A stretch of 64,000 nt of DNA from Actinostola sp. cb2023 (GCA_033675265.1 JAUJYZ010000431.1:15001-79000), one strand, 5' to 3'; shown: positions 1 through 11,940, counted from the first letter of the stretch. The notes: generated by a model not told the origin, from the sequence alone. Made by a program: numbers and translations.

Positions 1-663
<663 letters not shown>

Positions 664-724
664 TTAAGATTTGCCTAGTTATCTTGGGATTTTTAAACTG
701 TCTTCCTATTTTGATGTTTCTCAG

Positions 725-981
725 GTCATTTGAAAGAACCACACCAATCTTTTTTGGTAAGCTTGTGACACAAGCTTCCATTGACACTTTCATGCAAGGC
801 AAGACAGAATTATCCAACAAAGCAGAAAGGTCATATCTGCCCTCTGTCGTACGCATGGGAAGAGATCTCAGTGAAGCAAGGTTGCAACAACATGTTCAAT
901 TTTTTAGAGATCATCTGGTTGGTCTTCCAAGCCGATTGCCCATGCACCATTTACAGCTGTTATCGGTATTTTGTTCACGAA
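725..981 (+). CDS. Possible internal exon, unidentified protein
   Basis: An open frame is bounded by a plausible acceptor (pyrimidine-rich, ending CTCAG at 720-724) and a strong donor GTAAGT at 982. The frame stays open for about 86 codons with ordinary amino-acid composition, including a charged stretch around residues 40-75 of the open frame. I recognise no domain. The frame has no ATG start, which fits an internal exon. A second exon-like ORF lies at 2088-2267, but the intron phases do not match directly, so an exon between them would be needed if they belong together. The TTAA foldback element at 1311-1767 would then sit in an intron. It could also be a remnant. Confidence 0.35.
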
Positions 982-1310
982 GTAAGTTCACTTCAATTAT
1001 GTATCAGTTTACTTGTACACTTACACATGGGGAACTCGATCACAATTCATTAGGAGGGCACTGTCTTAATCGCTACTTAACCGCTTTTCATTCGCCTTTA
1101 CTTGATAGCAGGGCTTGATAGACTTACCCCAGACCGATCAGATCTGAGTTTTGGACCAGTTATCGGGCTTAATTGTGTGAAAGTTGTTTTTCACTTTCGG
1201 ATCGATCGGGATTACCTTGTCACTACGGTAAACAAAGATCGTTGAAGTCAGTTTTTCTAAAATGCATGCTTAATTTTCTACTTATACTCGCCCTTCCTGT
1301 AAATGATTAA

Positions 1311-1767
1311 AGTGCATATCAGGGTTTTGGGTTTCTTTTGAAAATCGATTACATATAACGTGAATAGTGGAATGGTTCAGTATTTTGTGATTTGAGCTTC
1401 GCATTTGCGAGTTATGAAGGTTTGAAATCATGATATACTAATTAGGTGACGTCAATGCAGGCATTTGCCGTAACTTATTTTAACTTTTTCAAGTAGCACT
1501 CTTTTCTAAAATAGAAATAAAAGTTTAACATCATTTATATAAGTTGTAGAATAACTTTTTGCCAGTTTAAAAATGTCAGTAATTTGCAAAGGGGCGCTTT
1601 TGTATAATAAATGATGCCTGCGTTGACGTCACTGAATTAACATATCACGATTTCAAACCATCATAACTCGCAAATGCGAAGCTCAAATCACAAAATACTG
1701 AACCATCCCACTATTCACGTTATATGTAATCGATTTTCAAAAGAAACCCAAAACCCTGATATGCACT
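1311..1767. mobile_element. Foldback MITE with TTAA target duplication
   Basis: Two arms of roughly 150 bp are reverse complements of each other (about 1311-1465 and 1612-1767). The ends read AGTGCATATCAGGG and its complement, each next to TTAA (1307-1310 and 1768-1771). TTAA duplication is the mark of piggyBac-type insertion. No transposase is encoded, so it is non-autonomous. Two truncated relatives lie at 24541-24725 and 33598-33899. Confidence 0.85.
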
Positions 1768-2087
1768 TTAAGATCTTTTTTTGTGTGTGTGTGACACAGA
1801 ATTATTAGATCGAGCGCTTTTTTGAACAGTTATTCCATATTTTTCACTTTCGAACGCTTTAGATTATGTCTAAAAGGGCATTATTTCCATTTCAACGATT
1901 CTTTCAAATCGATACATATGACCATAAAAACATAGTGCCGAAGTATGCAATTCTATTTAAGGACCAGAAATCGGGAAAATTGCTACCAATTTTTATGATA
2001 AAAACCGAAATTGGGCTCGAAAACCTATACCCTATATATGGGAGTAGGGGATGAAACGTAATGCGCTCCTTTAAAATATTTTTACAG

Positions 2088-2267
2088 GTTATATCCCATG
2101 TTGCTGACCCGATGATAATATCAGTACAAGATTTTGACGAATACTTGGTCGGTAAGCTGGTGCCATACGTAACATGTCAATATAATAAAACCAAAGAGGT
2201 CCAGGCAACAATTGACCAGCTGATTGGCGACTTGATTAGTGCTGTCGAGAAGACAGAAATGCAAAAG
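2088..2267 (+). CDS. Likely coding exon, unidentified protein
   Basis: This 180-nt segment (60 codons, phase 0 at both ends) is flanked by an acceptor TTTTTACAG and a donor AAAAG/GTAATT. The protein is balanced in composition and ends in a predicted helical, charged region (the segment from VQATIDQL to EKTEMQK). No family is recognised. The clean splice signals and codon use argue for a real exon on the + strand. It may belong to the same gene as the exon-like ORF at 725-981, although phases do not match directly. Confidence 0.45.
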
Positions 2268-2640
2268 GTAATTTCAAATTTAAACTTGAGCCTTTACATA
2301 AAATCTTTAGCTGTTGTTGTTGTTTTGTTTGTCAGTATCATTGATGGTCATTATCGATGCTTGTTATATATAGCTAATTTATATAACGATTTTGCAATTA
2401 GCTATATACCGAGTATCAAAGCCCTTTTTTCTCCGTCTCTCATTGGACGAGACGGTATCACGTGAGAATCGTCAAATTTGACTGTTTCCCTTGGACCGGT
2501 AATAACAAAACCGGAAGTTACTTCAGCAGAAATACAATACAATACACTAATAGAATACAATAATTTATTTAAACACGTATCGTCCGTGAGCGCGAAGCTC
2601 ATTCAAAATACGAACGTGCAGAAATGAAAGCAAATTATAC
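2268..2640. other. Non-coding stretch
   Basis: Downstream of the exon-like ORF I see AT-rich sequence and no convincing coding exon. The 66-codon minus-strand ORF at 2402-2602 has no splice signals or recognisable motif and is probably chance. Confidence 0.4.
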
Positions 2641-2657
2641 TATTATCATTAATATTA

Positions 2658-2689
<32 letters not shown>

Positions 2690-2704
2690 TAATATTATTA
2701 TTAA

Positions 2705-2741
<37 letters not shown>

Positions 2742-2744
2742 TAA

Positions 2745-2775
<31 letters not shown>

Positions 2776-2827
2776 TTATTATTATTATTATTATTAATAT
2801 TATTATTACTATTATTATTATTATTAA

Positions 2828-2861
<34 letters not shown>

Positions 2862-2990
2862 TAATATTATTATTATTATTATTATTATTTAATATTATTA
2901 AATTTTGTAAATAAGGATTTTTATCTATTTTTCTATCTCTTATTTGTAATTTATTTAATATATATTATTATTATTATTATTATTATTTAA

Positions 2991-3027
<37 letters not shown>

Positions 3028-3303
3028 TAATATTATTTATTATTATTATTATTATTATTTAATATTATTATTATTATTATTATTATTTATATTATTATTA
3101 TTATTATTTTCGAGTTCAAGTAGTCAATTGTAAATTACCTACATGTAGTGAGATTTGCAATTGTTTGTGTAAAAAATACATGAAATAAAGTTTCCATTAT
3201 TATTTAATATTATTTAATATTATTATTATTATTATTAAATATTATTACTATTACTATTATTATTATTATTATTATTATGCCTACTACTACTACTACTACT
3301 ACT
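2640..3303. repeat. (TTA)n/(ATT)n microsatellite with a possible LINE tail
   Basis: Long runs of ATT/TTA with TTTAA interruptions fill this region and end in a short (CTA)n run at 3280-3304. Two islands of unique sequence remain at 2900-2960 and 3110-3200. The latter ends in AAATAAAG followed by the microsatellite, as in the 3' tail of a non-LTR retroelement; that reading is inference. Confidence 0.9.
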
Positions 3304-3305
3304 AC

Positions 3306-3440
3306 ATGCTCGAGAATCCATCGGTGCTCTTCGGCGTGGGCTCGGAAATCGCCCCGCCAGAGAACCGCTGGAGCACTTGTCTGCTAGAACGGCTTCTGGG
3401 GCGTGATACGCACTCGAGCGCATCAACCTGGACGGAGACA
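3306..3440 (+). repeat. Copy 1 of an interspersed repeat
   Basis: This stretch is clearly homologous to 15059-15176. Both share CTCGAG(A/G)ATCCA near the start, AGAGAACCGCTGGA in the middle and GGGCGTGATACGC near the end, with substitutions between. It is GC-richer than its surroundings. The family could be a SINE or the end of a larger element. Confidence 0.7.
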
Positions 3441-4295
3441 TAATATCATTACGGTTTGACAGCTTGTAAGGTAAGTCTTCTTTTGACCTCGCTCTCCCTC
3501 TCTCGGGAAGGATGTCAAAGGGAAGACTCTGGCGCACAAGGTAACGTACTTGTCGTCTCCAACCAAAACTTCCAGACTTTAAAACAAAATCTGGACACGT
3601 CTTTTGCCGTTCAGGCATGTTCAGGATTTCTCTGTCGTCTAACTCCGGCAATGTCAGTTAAAATAATCAAACTTTTATCGAAAAAACATCGCTTCGATTT
3701 TCTATGAACATCTGTCTGACTATATGAACCGTGCAGGGAATGACTGAAGTGCATAAATATTTTTAAATATCTTGTAAACAACTTTGATCTCTTGGATCCA
3801 TCTTTCAACAGTCCTTCAACAGTCCTTTCCGAGTGTACGCTCATTGAGCGTCTTGTTACATCTACGATTGAAACCAATATTTTAAATCGTTGTTTATATT
3901 ATTTATGTTTGGTTAATATTGGAAGGCAACATGTCCGGCCATCTGGAGTTTTAAGACCTGGCTTTATAGGTTTATAGCCTTCAAGCAACCGGACCTCATG
4001 TCCATCTTGACCAATAATATCTCAAAAAAAGTTGTTGGAGAGAACGGCGATTGCACGTCCGAAAGGAACTGTGGGACACAGGTATAAAAGGAAATGAATG
4101 AACTTTGACATACACACTAAAATTTACTTGTGGGGAACTGTCATCCTGAATACACACAATGTTGTACTTGTGGGGAACTCTCCAAAGACCACTGAAAATG
4201 TCTGTTTCTTATGTTTCTGGTATTTTTAAAGTGAAATAGTTATGGGGTACCAAAAAGTTCCCCACAACTTGGGCAGTTCCCCACAAGGTTGGTGT
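3441..4295. other. Unique spacer with inverted TTGTGGGGAACT motifs
   Basis: No gene is supported. ACTTGTGGGGAACT occurs at about 4127 and 4166, and its complement AGTTCCCCACAA occurs twice at about 4256-4290, so a short inverted pair precedes the minisatellite. Confidence 0.5.
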
Positions 4296-5681
4296 GTATA
4301 AACATGTATATACTGTCCATGTACATACAGTGTATATGGCTGTCCTGATGGTGTATATAAACATGTATATACTGTCCATGTACATACAGTGTATATGGAT
4401 GTCCATGGTGTGTATAAACATGTATATACTGTCCATGTACATACAGTGTATATGGCTGTCCATGGTGTATATAAACATGTATATACTGTCCATGTACATA
4501 CAGTGTATATGGCTGTCCATGGTGTATATAAACATGTATATACTGTCCATGTACATACAGTGTATATGGATGTCCATGGTGTGTATAAACATGTATATAC
4601 TGTCCATGTACATACAGTGTATATGGATGTCCATGGTGTATATAAACATGTATATACTGTCCATGTACATACAGTGTATATGGCTGTCCATGGTGTATAT
4701 AAACATGTATATACTGTCGATGCACATACAGTGTATATGGATGTCCATGGTGTATATAAACATGTATACACTGTCCATGTACATACAGTGTATATGGCTG
4801 TCCATGGTGTGTATAAACATGTATATACTGTCCATGTACATACAGTGTATATGGCTGTCCATGGTGTATATAAACATGTATATACTGTCGATGCACATAC
4901 AGTGTATATGGATGTCCATGGTGTATATAAACATGTATACACTGTCCATGTACATACAGTGTATATGGCTGTCCATGGTGTGTATAAACATGTATATACT
5001 GTCGATGCACATACAGTGTATATGGATGTCCATGGTGTATATAAACATGTATACACTGTCCATGTACATACAGTGTATATGGCTGTCCATGGTGTGTATA
5101 AACATGTATATACTGTCGATGCACATACAGTGTATATGGATGTCCATGGTGTGTATAAACATGTATATACTGTCCATGTACATACAGTGTATATGGATGT
5201 CCATGGTGTATATAAACATGTATATACTGTCCATGTACATACAGTGTATATGGCTGTCCATGGTGTATATAAACATGTATATACTGTCCATGTACATACA
5301 GTGTATAAAGCTGTCCATGGTGTATATAAACATGTATATACTGTCCATGTACATACAGTGTATAAAGCTGTCCATGGTGTATATAAACATGTATATACTG
5401 TCCATGTACATACAGTGTATATGGATGTCCATGGTGTGTATAAACATGTATATACTGTCCATGTACATACAGTGTATATGGCTGTCCATGGTGTATATAA
5501 ACATGTATATACTGTCCATGTACATACAGTGTATATGGCTGTCCATGGTGTGTATAAACATGTATATACTGTCCATGTACATACAGTGTATATGGCTGTC
5601 CATGGTGTATATAAACATGTATATACTGTCCATGTACATACAGTGTATATGGATGTCCATGGTGTATATAAACATGTATAT
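4296..5681. repeat. 57-bp minisatellite, about 24 copies
   Basis: The unit begins ATAAACATGTATATACTGTC and is 57 bp long, except the first at 59 bp. Variation is limited to a few sites (GGCTGTCC/GGATGTCC, GTATAT/GTGTAT, CCATGTAC/CGATGCAC). Each unit holds a near-palindrome (ACTGT...ACAGT). Because 57 is a multiple of three and the unit lacks stops in most frames, it creates ORFs of 430-515 codons in several frames on both strands; these are not genes. Confidence 0.97.
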
Positions 5682-7410
5682 ACACAAGTCACTGTATATA
5701 TGTAGATTGCGCAAATCACTGTATGTAGATACGCAAGTCACTGTATGTAGATACAAAAGTCACTGTATGTAGATACGCAAGTCACTGTATATATGTAGAT
5801 TACGCAAATCAATGTATGTAGATACGCAAGTCACTGTATATATGTAGATTACGCAAATCACTGTATGTAGATACGTAAGTCACTGTATGTAGATACACAA
5901 GTCACTGTATGTAGATACGCAAGTCACTGTATATATGTAGATTACGCAAATCACTGTATGTAGATACGCAAGTCACTGTATATATGTAGATTACGCAAAT
6001 CAATGTATGTAGATACGCAAGTCACTGTATATATGTAGATTACGCAAATCACTGTATGTAGATACGCAAGTCACTGTATGTAGATACACAAGTCACTGTA
6101 TGTAGATACGCAAGTCACTGTATATATGTAGATTACGCAAATCACTGTATGTAGATACGCAAGTCACTGTATATATGTAGATTACGCAAATCACTGTATG
6201 TAGATACGCAAGTCACTGTATATATGTAGATTACGCAAATCACTGTATGTAGATACGCAAGTCACTGTATATATGTAGATTACGCAAATCACTGTATGTA
6301 GATACCCAAATCACTGTATGTAGATACGCAAGTCACTGTGCGTAGATACACAAGTCACTATATGTAGATACGCAGTTCACTCATATGTAGATACGCAAAT
6401 CACTGTATGTAGATACCCAAATCACTGTATGTAGATACGCAAGTCAATGTACGTAGATACACAAGTCACTGTATGAGATACCCAAGTCACTGTATGTAGA
6501 TACGCAAGTAAATGTATAGGTAGATACGCAGGTCACTCATATGTATGTTTAATGTTTAATAACTCTTTGTCAACTATACAACCTGATATAACATAACATA
6601 AAATAAAATAGATACAATAAAAGGGAACACCTTGAATTGGTTAAGAGACTTCCTTACCTCAAGAGAACAACGAGTAGATACGCAAATCACTGTATGTAGA
6701 TACACAAGTCACTATGTAGATACGCAAATCACTGTATGTAGATACACAAGTCACTATGTAGATACGCAAATCACTGTATGTAGATACACAAGTCACTGTA
6801 TGTAGATACGCAAGTCACTTTATATATGTAGATTACGCAAATCACTGTATGTAGATACGCAAGTCACTGTATGTAGATACACATGTCACTGTACGTAGTG
6901 TATGTAGATACGCAAGTCACTGTATGTAGATACTCAAGGTACAATAGGTAGATACGCAAGTTACTGTATGTATACACAAGTCACTGTATGTAGATACTCA
7001 AGGTACAATAGGTAGATACGCAAGTCACTGTATGTATACGCAAGTCACTGTATGTAGATACGCAAATCACTGTATGTATACACAAGTCACTGTATGTAGA
7101 TACGCAAATCACTGTATGTAGATACGCAAATCACTGTATGTAGATATACTCAAGGTACAATAGGTAGATACGCAAGTCACTATATGTATACACAAGTCAC
7201 TGTATGTAGATACGCAAATCACTGTATGTAGATACGCAAATCACTGTATGTAGATGCGGAAATCACTGTATGTAGATACGCAAATCATTGTATGTAGATA
7301 CCCAAATCACTGTTTGTAGTTACGCAAATCACTGTATGTAGATACACAAGTCACTGTATGTAGATACGCAAGTCACTTGTATGTAGATACACAAGTCACT
7401 GTATGTAGAA
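5682..7410. repeat. 22/27-bp satellite block
   Basis: Tandem copies of GTAGATACGCAAGTCACTGTAT (22 bp), given here in two parts GTAGATACGC and AAGTCACTGTAT, alternate with a longer form containing ATATATGTAGATTACGC. The array starts directly where the 57-bp minisatellite stops, decays toward 7410, and is broken by about 125 bp of unrelated sequence at 6541-6670. No coding capacity. Confidence 0.95.
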
Positions 7411-8005
7411 GTAGTAGAGATAACCACTACCAGCTCCGTCGGCATTATAGGGAGAAAACTGCCTCTACACAATAATAATTATAAGTAATACCATGGCACT
7501 GAGGGATATTTTAAAATGATTAAATGTAAACATCAAAAGCCGCAGGGAACCTCTATAACAATAATTTAGTCGGAAGTCCCGAGCCTTCAAACTGGGCGAG
7601 GGACGTCATTTACTAAAAAACTTCCCGAGGCTGAGGGACATGTTATTCTCTTTCAAAAATCATTTTATCATACTCCAGCAATTGTAACTTTTTATTATGA
7701 AGCCATGGTATTTTAATCGAGTAGTTTGTACCAATACCATGATCACATGGAATAAATTTGAAAATATGAATGTTTTTGAGAGAAAAATAAACGTTTCACC
7801 TGAGGAAATGGATGCGATTTTAAGGTCATTTGCGAGTTGAACCGGCGCAAAGGAGAATATATTATAGTGTTTTGTGAAAGACTTCTTGATTAGACTGTAC
7901 TCTGGGGAATGCTTCATGCATGTTGCACATCTTTGTTTCATTTACACAATAAAAGAGTACAAAATTAGTTATAGTAAGGAGTACCTGAAGGTAAACAGAT
8001 CAGAA
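7411..8005. other. No gene seen
   Basis: AT-rich sequence with only short chance ORFs; nothing recognisable apart from the exon-like ORF that follows. Confidence 0.4.
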
Positions 8006-8137
8006 ATGGCGGAAGGTCGGTTTACTTTTATGAGAGATGACGAAGTGGAGCAAGTAAGAGAGAATACGGTTCCTCAAAATACTAAAAAGCACATACAGAA
8101 AAAGAGGAAAGTGCCAACTCATTGTGTGAACAAATAA
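8006..8137 (+). pseudogene. Possible N-terminus of a Crypton-type recombinase-related protein
   Basis: Starting at an ATG in good context (AGAAATGGCGG), the frame begins MAEGRF and continues with an acidic segment, then NTKKHIQKKRK, then stops after 43 residues. In cnidarian Crypton/QRICH1-like (DUF3504-type) proteins the N-terminus usually has a short acidic segment followed by an N-T-K-K motif before the SAM-like part of the recombinase. The match is short, so this is a family guess. A more typical fragment of the same kind lies at 29266-29515. Confidence 0.35.
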
Positions 8138-8375
8138 CAGAAATAGGTCTAATCAAATATCCTTTGAATTCGACTTTTGTGCATTTCCTTCTATTGCGCA
8201 TGCGTTAACGATGTTGTGGATATCAAAATACCACTGTATTTTGAGCTTCACACATCCCACACGTCTTGAATGCTCGAGTCGTCATAAGTAGAGGAGCGAT
8301 TAAATACTATTTGGTTTGCTCTTGGGTCCCAATGATTGTGTGTACACCTGGTGTATATGAGGGACTGACTTGCAT

Positions 8376-8600
8376 CCTCATGCATAGTAATGAGGGATAT
8401 TTAGTCTAAATGTCCCTCATGAATATTAATCATGAGGGACATTTAGTCTAAATTTCCCTCATGATTGTATTCATGAGGGACATTTAGTCTAAATTTCCCT
8501 CATGATTGTATTCATGAGGGACATTTAGTCTAAATTTCCCTCATGATTGTATTCATGAGGGAGATTTAGTCTAAATTTCCCTCATTACTATGCATGAGCG
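8376..8600. repeat. Array of five palindromic 41-bp units inside a larger palindrome
   Basis: Each 41-bp unit holds GAGGGACATTTAG followed by CTAAATTTCCCTC, arms that pair almost perfectly. Five such units follow each other, separated by TCATGATTGTATTCAT-type linkers. The whole array is bounded by ATGCATAGTAATGAGGGA on the left and its complement on the right. It could extrude hairpins at several scales. Confidence 0.9.
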
Positions 8601-8887
8601 ATGCTTGACTTAGAGCTTTCGCGAGGGATGTTCGTTGTTAAATGTCCCTCGTGGAACAATGAAAACCGAGGTGATCATGGTATTATGATAATAATAATGA
8701 ATTAATTAAATAATAAATCAGAAGAGAAATTGTCAGCGGCGACGCCGGCCATTACGGTCGACAAGTCGAATAAATTCCCGAGCCTCCTCACGGTATGCGA
8801 AATCAAAGGCCGATTAATAAGTGCCGCGGTTAAGGCTATATAGTACGCCATACCGCTGCCAAATAAGAAACTGATGATATTAAAACA

Positions 8888-9087
8888 GGGTAGCAAAGGG
8901 GTTACATGTGACGCGTGATTTGGCCCAAAAATGGCGCGTCAATCGTGAAAAGCCTTGATAAGGATAAAATCGTGTTCCGTGAATTTGCAAGAAAAACGTG
9001 CGTGAAATGGATTAAATGATTCATTTGAGTCGTGAATTTAGGAAAAATGGCACCTGAAGCGTGATCACAACACCCCCTTTGCTACCC
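8888..9087. mobile_element. Short MITE with GGGTAGCAAAGGGG ends
   Basis: Terminal inverted repeats GGGTAGCAAAGGGG and CCCCTTTGCTACCC bound about 200 bp with no coding capacity. Subterminal GTGATC/GCGTGAT motifs recur in both orientations. Flanks are rich in TTAAAA, so the target duplication is unclear. Confidence 0.7.
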
Positions 9088-9116
9088 TTTTAAAAGGCGG
9101 ATGAAAAACCCAGAGC

Positions 9117-9277
9117 AAATCAGTGCTTGTTTCATGAGAATGCAGAACATTGGACAAGTGACTGCAAAGTTTATCTATCAAAGACAAGTCAACTGATGAA
9201 AGGAAGGCAGCCTGTCGATCTTGCTTGAAGGTCGGTCATCGATCGTGTCCATCACTCACTGTTAATGCTGTTAAATG
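9117..9277 (+). pseudogene. BEL/Pao-type gag zinc-knuckle remnant
   Basis: In one frame the sequence reads CLFHENAEHWTSDC, a pattern typical of the first zinc-binding segment of BEL/Pao Gag. After a frameshift near 9200 the next frame carries CRSCLKVGHRSC, the second knuckle. It is bounded by stops, has no LTR or pol nearby, and is a fragment only. Confidence 0.55.
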
Positions 9278-9567
9278 ACACGGGAAACGATACTCGTCTC
9301 TAGCTTTCAGCAGCAGAGAATTACAACTAAGCTGGGTTAATTGTGGTACAATTAATGCTTCATCACAAATAACAAAGCCAAACAAGTCCCTGAAAACATA
9401 TTCTGAGTCGCTGATTAAAAAAAATCCAAAAATCTACGACGACCGTAATCTGATAACCGAATATATCGAGAACGTCCTCCTCACCCCTGGAAACCCACAC
9501 TTGCTTTGCAGTTCTCTCCCCTCCCTCCCCCCCAGAGGAATCTAATCACGTGACCTGTTCAACCAAG

Positions 9568-9919
9568 ATGGCGGGTTTGATTATGCTCTTTCGCCCTCTT
9601 AAAACTCGTTTTCCTTTCCAGATATAAGGTTTTTAGTAGAAGATGATGATACGGAGGAAGATCCAGATGATGGTATATTATTTGCATTATATTATTATGG
9701 TTTCGAGCTTGTCGTAAGCTTCGCTTGATCGTTTCACTGCGAGATTTGGTTCAATCAGGACGTGAAGTTATGACGAATTTTAACTTTGGATGGTTTTATC
9801 ACAGAAGAATGCGACGTGGAGCAGCATGATCCTCCTTCTATACTCGATCCAATATCTCTTGAACAATTACTGACTCCCACTGTAAGGATGGATAAATATA
9901 TGCATAGTGATGTGATAAG
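9568..9919 (+). CDS. PPP4R1: PPP4R1, first three coding exons
   Basis: PPP4R1 is a HEAT-repeat regulatory subunit of protein phosphatase 4. Three exons can be read. Exon 1 is 9568-9574 (ATG GCG G), exon 2 is 9622-9672 and exon 3 is 9805-9919, with GT donors at 9575, 9673 and 9920 and AG acceptors before 9622 and 9805. Phases agree throughout. The protein starts MADIRFLVEDD, runs through an acidic stretch, and contains the segment ILDPISLEQLLTPTVRMDKY. This corresponds to the N-terminus of vertebrate PPP4R1, which starts MADLSLLQED and has LTPLGRLDKY. The first intron is only 47 nt, unusually short; the alternative is that translation starts in an unseen upstream exon. Later exons, with the HEAT repeats, were not found downstream, so the gene is split by long repeat-filled introns or is truncated. 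Confidence 0.75.
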
Positions 9920-10297
9920 GTAAGAAACTCCTACAACACACGTGGATTGCTTTATGTTTGCTAGTTTTAATAATGGCTGCTACATAATTACATCAGGGAG
10001 GCCTCTTAAATGTTTGTCGTTCAAAGGAGGGCATGTATCATTCTTTAATCTTTAATCGGATAACTTCTAAAGCAGCATAACTATACTAGAAGTTAAAATT
10101 AATAGTCATGTTCTACGAGTTGTCGTTCGCCTGTCCGAAGACATCTAATCGGGAAACCCTAATCGGTGAGGCTCACATTCTTTCTAAAGTATTTCTCGAA
10201 TTGTTTCTCGTATTTATTGATCTTTTTGACGGATTCTTTTCATTCCTGTGTGTTTGTGTTTGTTTTGAGCAATTAACTAAAGATATCATAAGTGTAG

Positions 10298-10862
10298 GGA
10301 ATCCCGAAACGTTCGAGTTACCACCGATTTCATTACTACGCGCCCGACAGAGAAAAGTTGGTGCAAACTTGGCGATTATCTTCCGTCAATCAAACACATT
10401 TGGTGAGAACACCAATTACAACCAAGGAGTTTGGTTCAATAACATTCGTACGATTGAGAGATAAAAGTGCCTTTGCAATTATTATAACTCCAAAAGACAA
10501 AGCTAAATAATTTTGTAAGTATTTCCATTTCATTTTGAGGAATATTTGCACTGCTAAATTAATTTGATTGAAATTGACAACCGTTAGAACTTCAAAGCTG
10601 TGTTCGACACCAAATGACCGAGTATTTTATTCTAACTAATATATCCTCTAGTTATCAGATCGACAAAAGTAAATAGGAACGAAACATTTATATTCCTACC
10701 AGTTTAATCTCTCAAACAACCGAATGTTTATTGAGTCAAGCGCCTTGGTTGTAATCGGTAGTCTCGCCAAATGTGTTTGATTGATGGAAGAGAATCGCCA
10801 AACTCGAACCAGTAATTTTTCTCTGTCGGGCACGTAGTAATGAAATCGGTGGTAATAGGATA
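10298..10862. mobile_element. Inverted-repeat element, about 150-bp arms
   Basis: The segment 10298-10456 recurs in reverse complement at 10723-10862, with about 85 percent matching by eye. Shared blocks include TTACCACCGATTTCATTAC and CAATCAAACACATTTGG. It lies downstream of PPP4R1 exon 3, possibly in an intron. Superfamily not assigned because ends and target duplication are unclear. Confidence 0.6.
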
Positions 10863-10869
10863 TTTGTTA

Positions 10870-11735
10870 TCCAGCTGGCGAAAAGCTCTTTCTTCTAACA
10901 ATAACTAGACGCCCTAATTGTGGGGTTCACTTGGGCTACTATATTTTAAAATGCTCAGCAGTTAATCAAGGGATGGCAAATTCAAATACTGATTTTATCT
11001 TTTTTTAGGTGCTTAATGCTTCATTGGTATAAATGGCAAGCTTAGAGTGCCACAGAAATCGATGATTAAAAATTATAAATACTTAGATTTAAGCCAAAGA
11101 ACTACATTACCAAGGAACTATTTCAGAGAAGTACTAAAACCTTGGTATAGACATAGCAGTAGACATAGCAGTAGACATCGCAGCGTGACTTTTCATCCGG
11201 GTCGTTGCATGACTTGATAAAACATGCATGCGTAATTAGATTGATTCATATCCAGTATATTTTCTCTTCTATATTGACGATACTCGAGCAGGAACGCGTA
11301 AATATAGCCAAGAGCTAAAGTTCAATAGTTAATGAACATCTGTGATGCATTTATATTTTACAAAGAATGTTCCAAAGAACAGAATTTCGTGTTTTCTTAG
11401 CACGCTAACTGAGTTGGGCAACGAAACTCGCCGTATCGACTGCGATAAAATCAACAATATAAACTTACGAGTTCGTGACCTTATATACATGTACTTTCGG
11501 ACAGAAAAATTACAAGACACCAAATAACACTTAACTTCGAAGTTTATACTAAAAAGCTCTTGAAAGGTTCATAAAATCAATATCCTGTGGGACACAAATC
11601 AAGCTCACATTGTGCAAAGTTAGTAAATTATTATCAAAACATGAAATCAAAAGAACTATCGAATTTAAGAATTTAAAGCAGTAATTATTTATTTGGAATG
11701 ATGTGATTCATTTGTTTATGGGCTCGTTTCCCTGT
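10870..11735. other. No gene seen
   Basis: AT-rich sequence. Overlapping 60-codon ORFs on both strands at 11329-11527 lack any recognisable motif. Confidence 0.4.
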
Positions 11736-11740
11736 GTCTT

Positions 11741-11758
11741 CAGGGCCGTACACAGCAT

Positions 11759-11793
<35 letters not shown>

Positions 11794-11940
11794 GGGGGGG
11801 GGGGGTGGGAGGGTCAGTTGCAGGGCGAAAAAGATACCAAAAAGTACTGAGAACTGTACTATTTTTATTAATTTTTGCTGTTATATACGTACTGACCCCC
11901 CCCCCCCCCCCCCTTGGATTTTGGGTTATGTATGGCCCTG
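11741..11940. mobile_element. hAT-like MITE with poly-G/poly-C arms
   Basis: Ends read CAGGGCCGTACACAGCA and, on the complementary strand, CAGGGCCATACATAACCC, a hAT-type terminus. A long G tract (11759-11805) follows the left end and a C tract (11896-11913) precedes the right end. Flanks share GTCTTCA in imperfect register, consistent with a decayed 8-bp duplication. The poly-glycine ORF here is spurious. Confidence 0.65.

Noticed and set aside
4209..5772. Five overlapping ORFs of 430-515 codons on both strands
   Set aside because: They are all readings of one 57-bp tandem repeat whose length is a multiple of three; no start context, no non-repeat protein.
5682..7410. CRISPR-like array
   Set aside because: Units are directly tandem with no unique spacers, and the window is eukaryotic.
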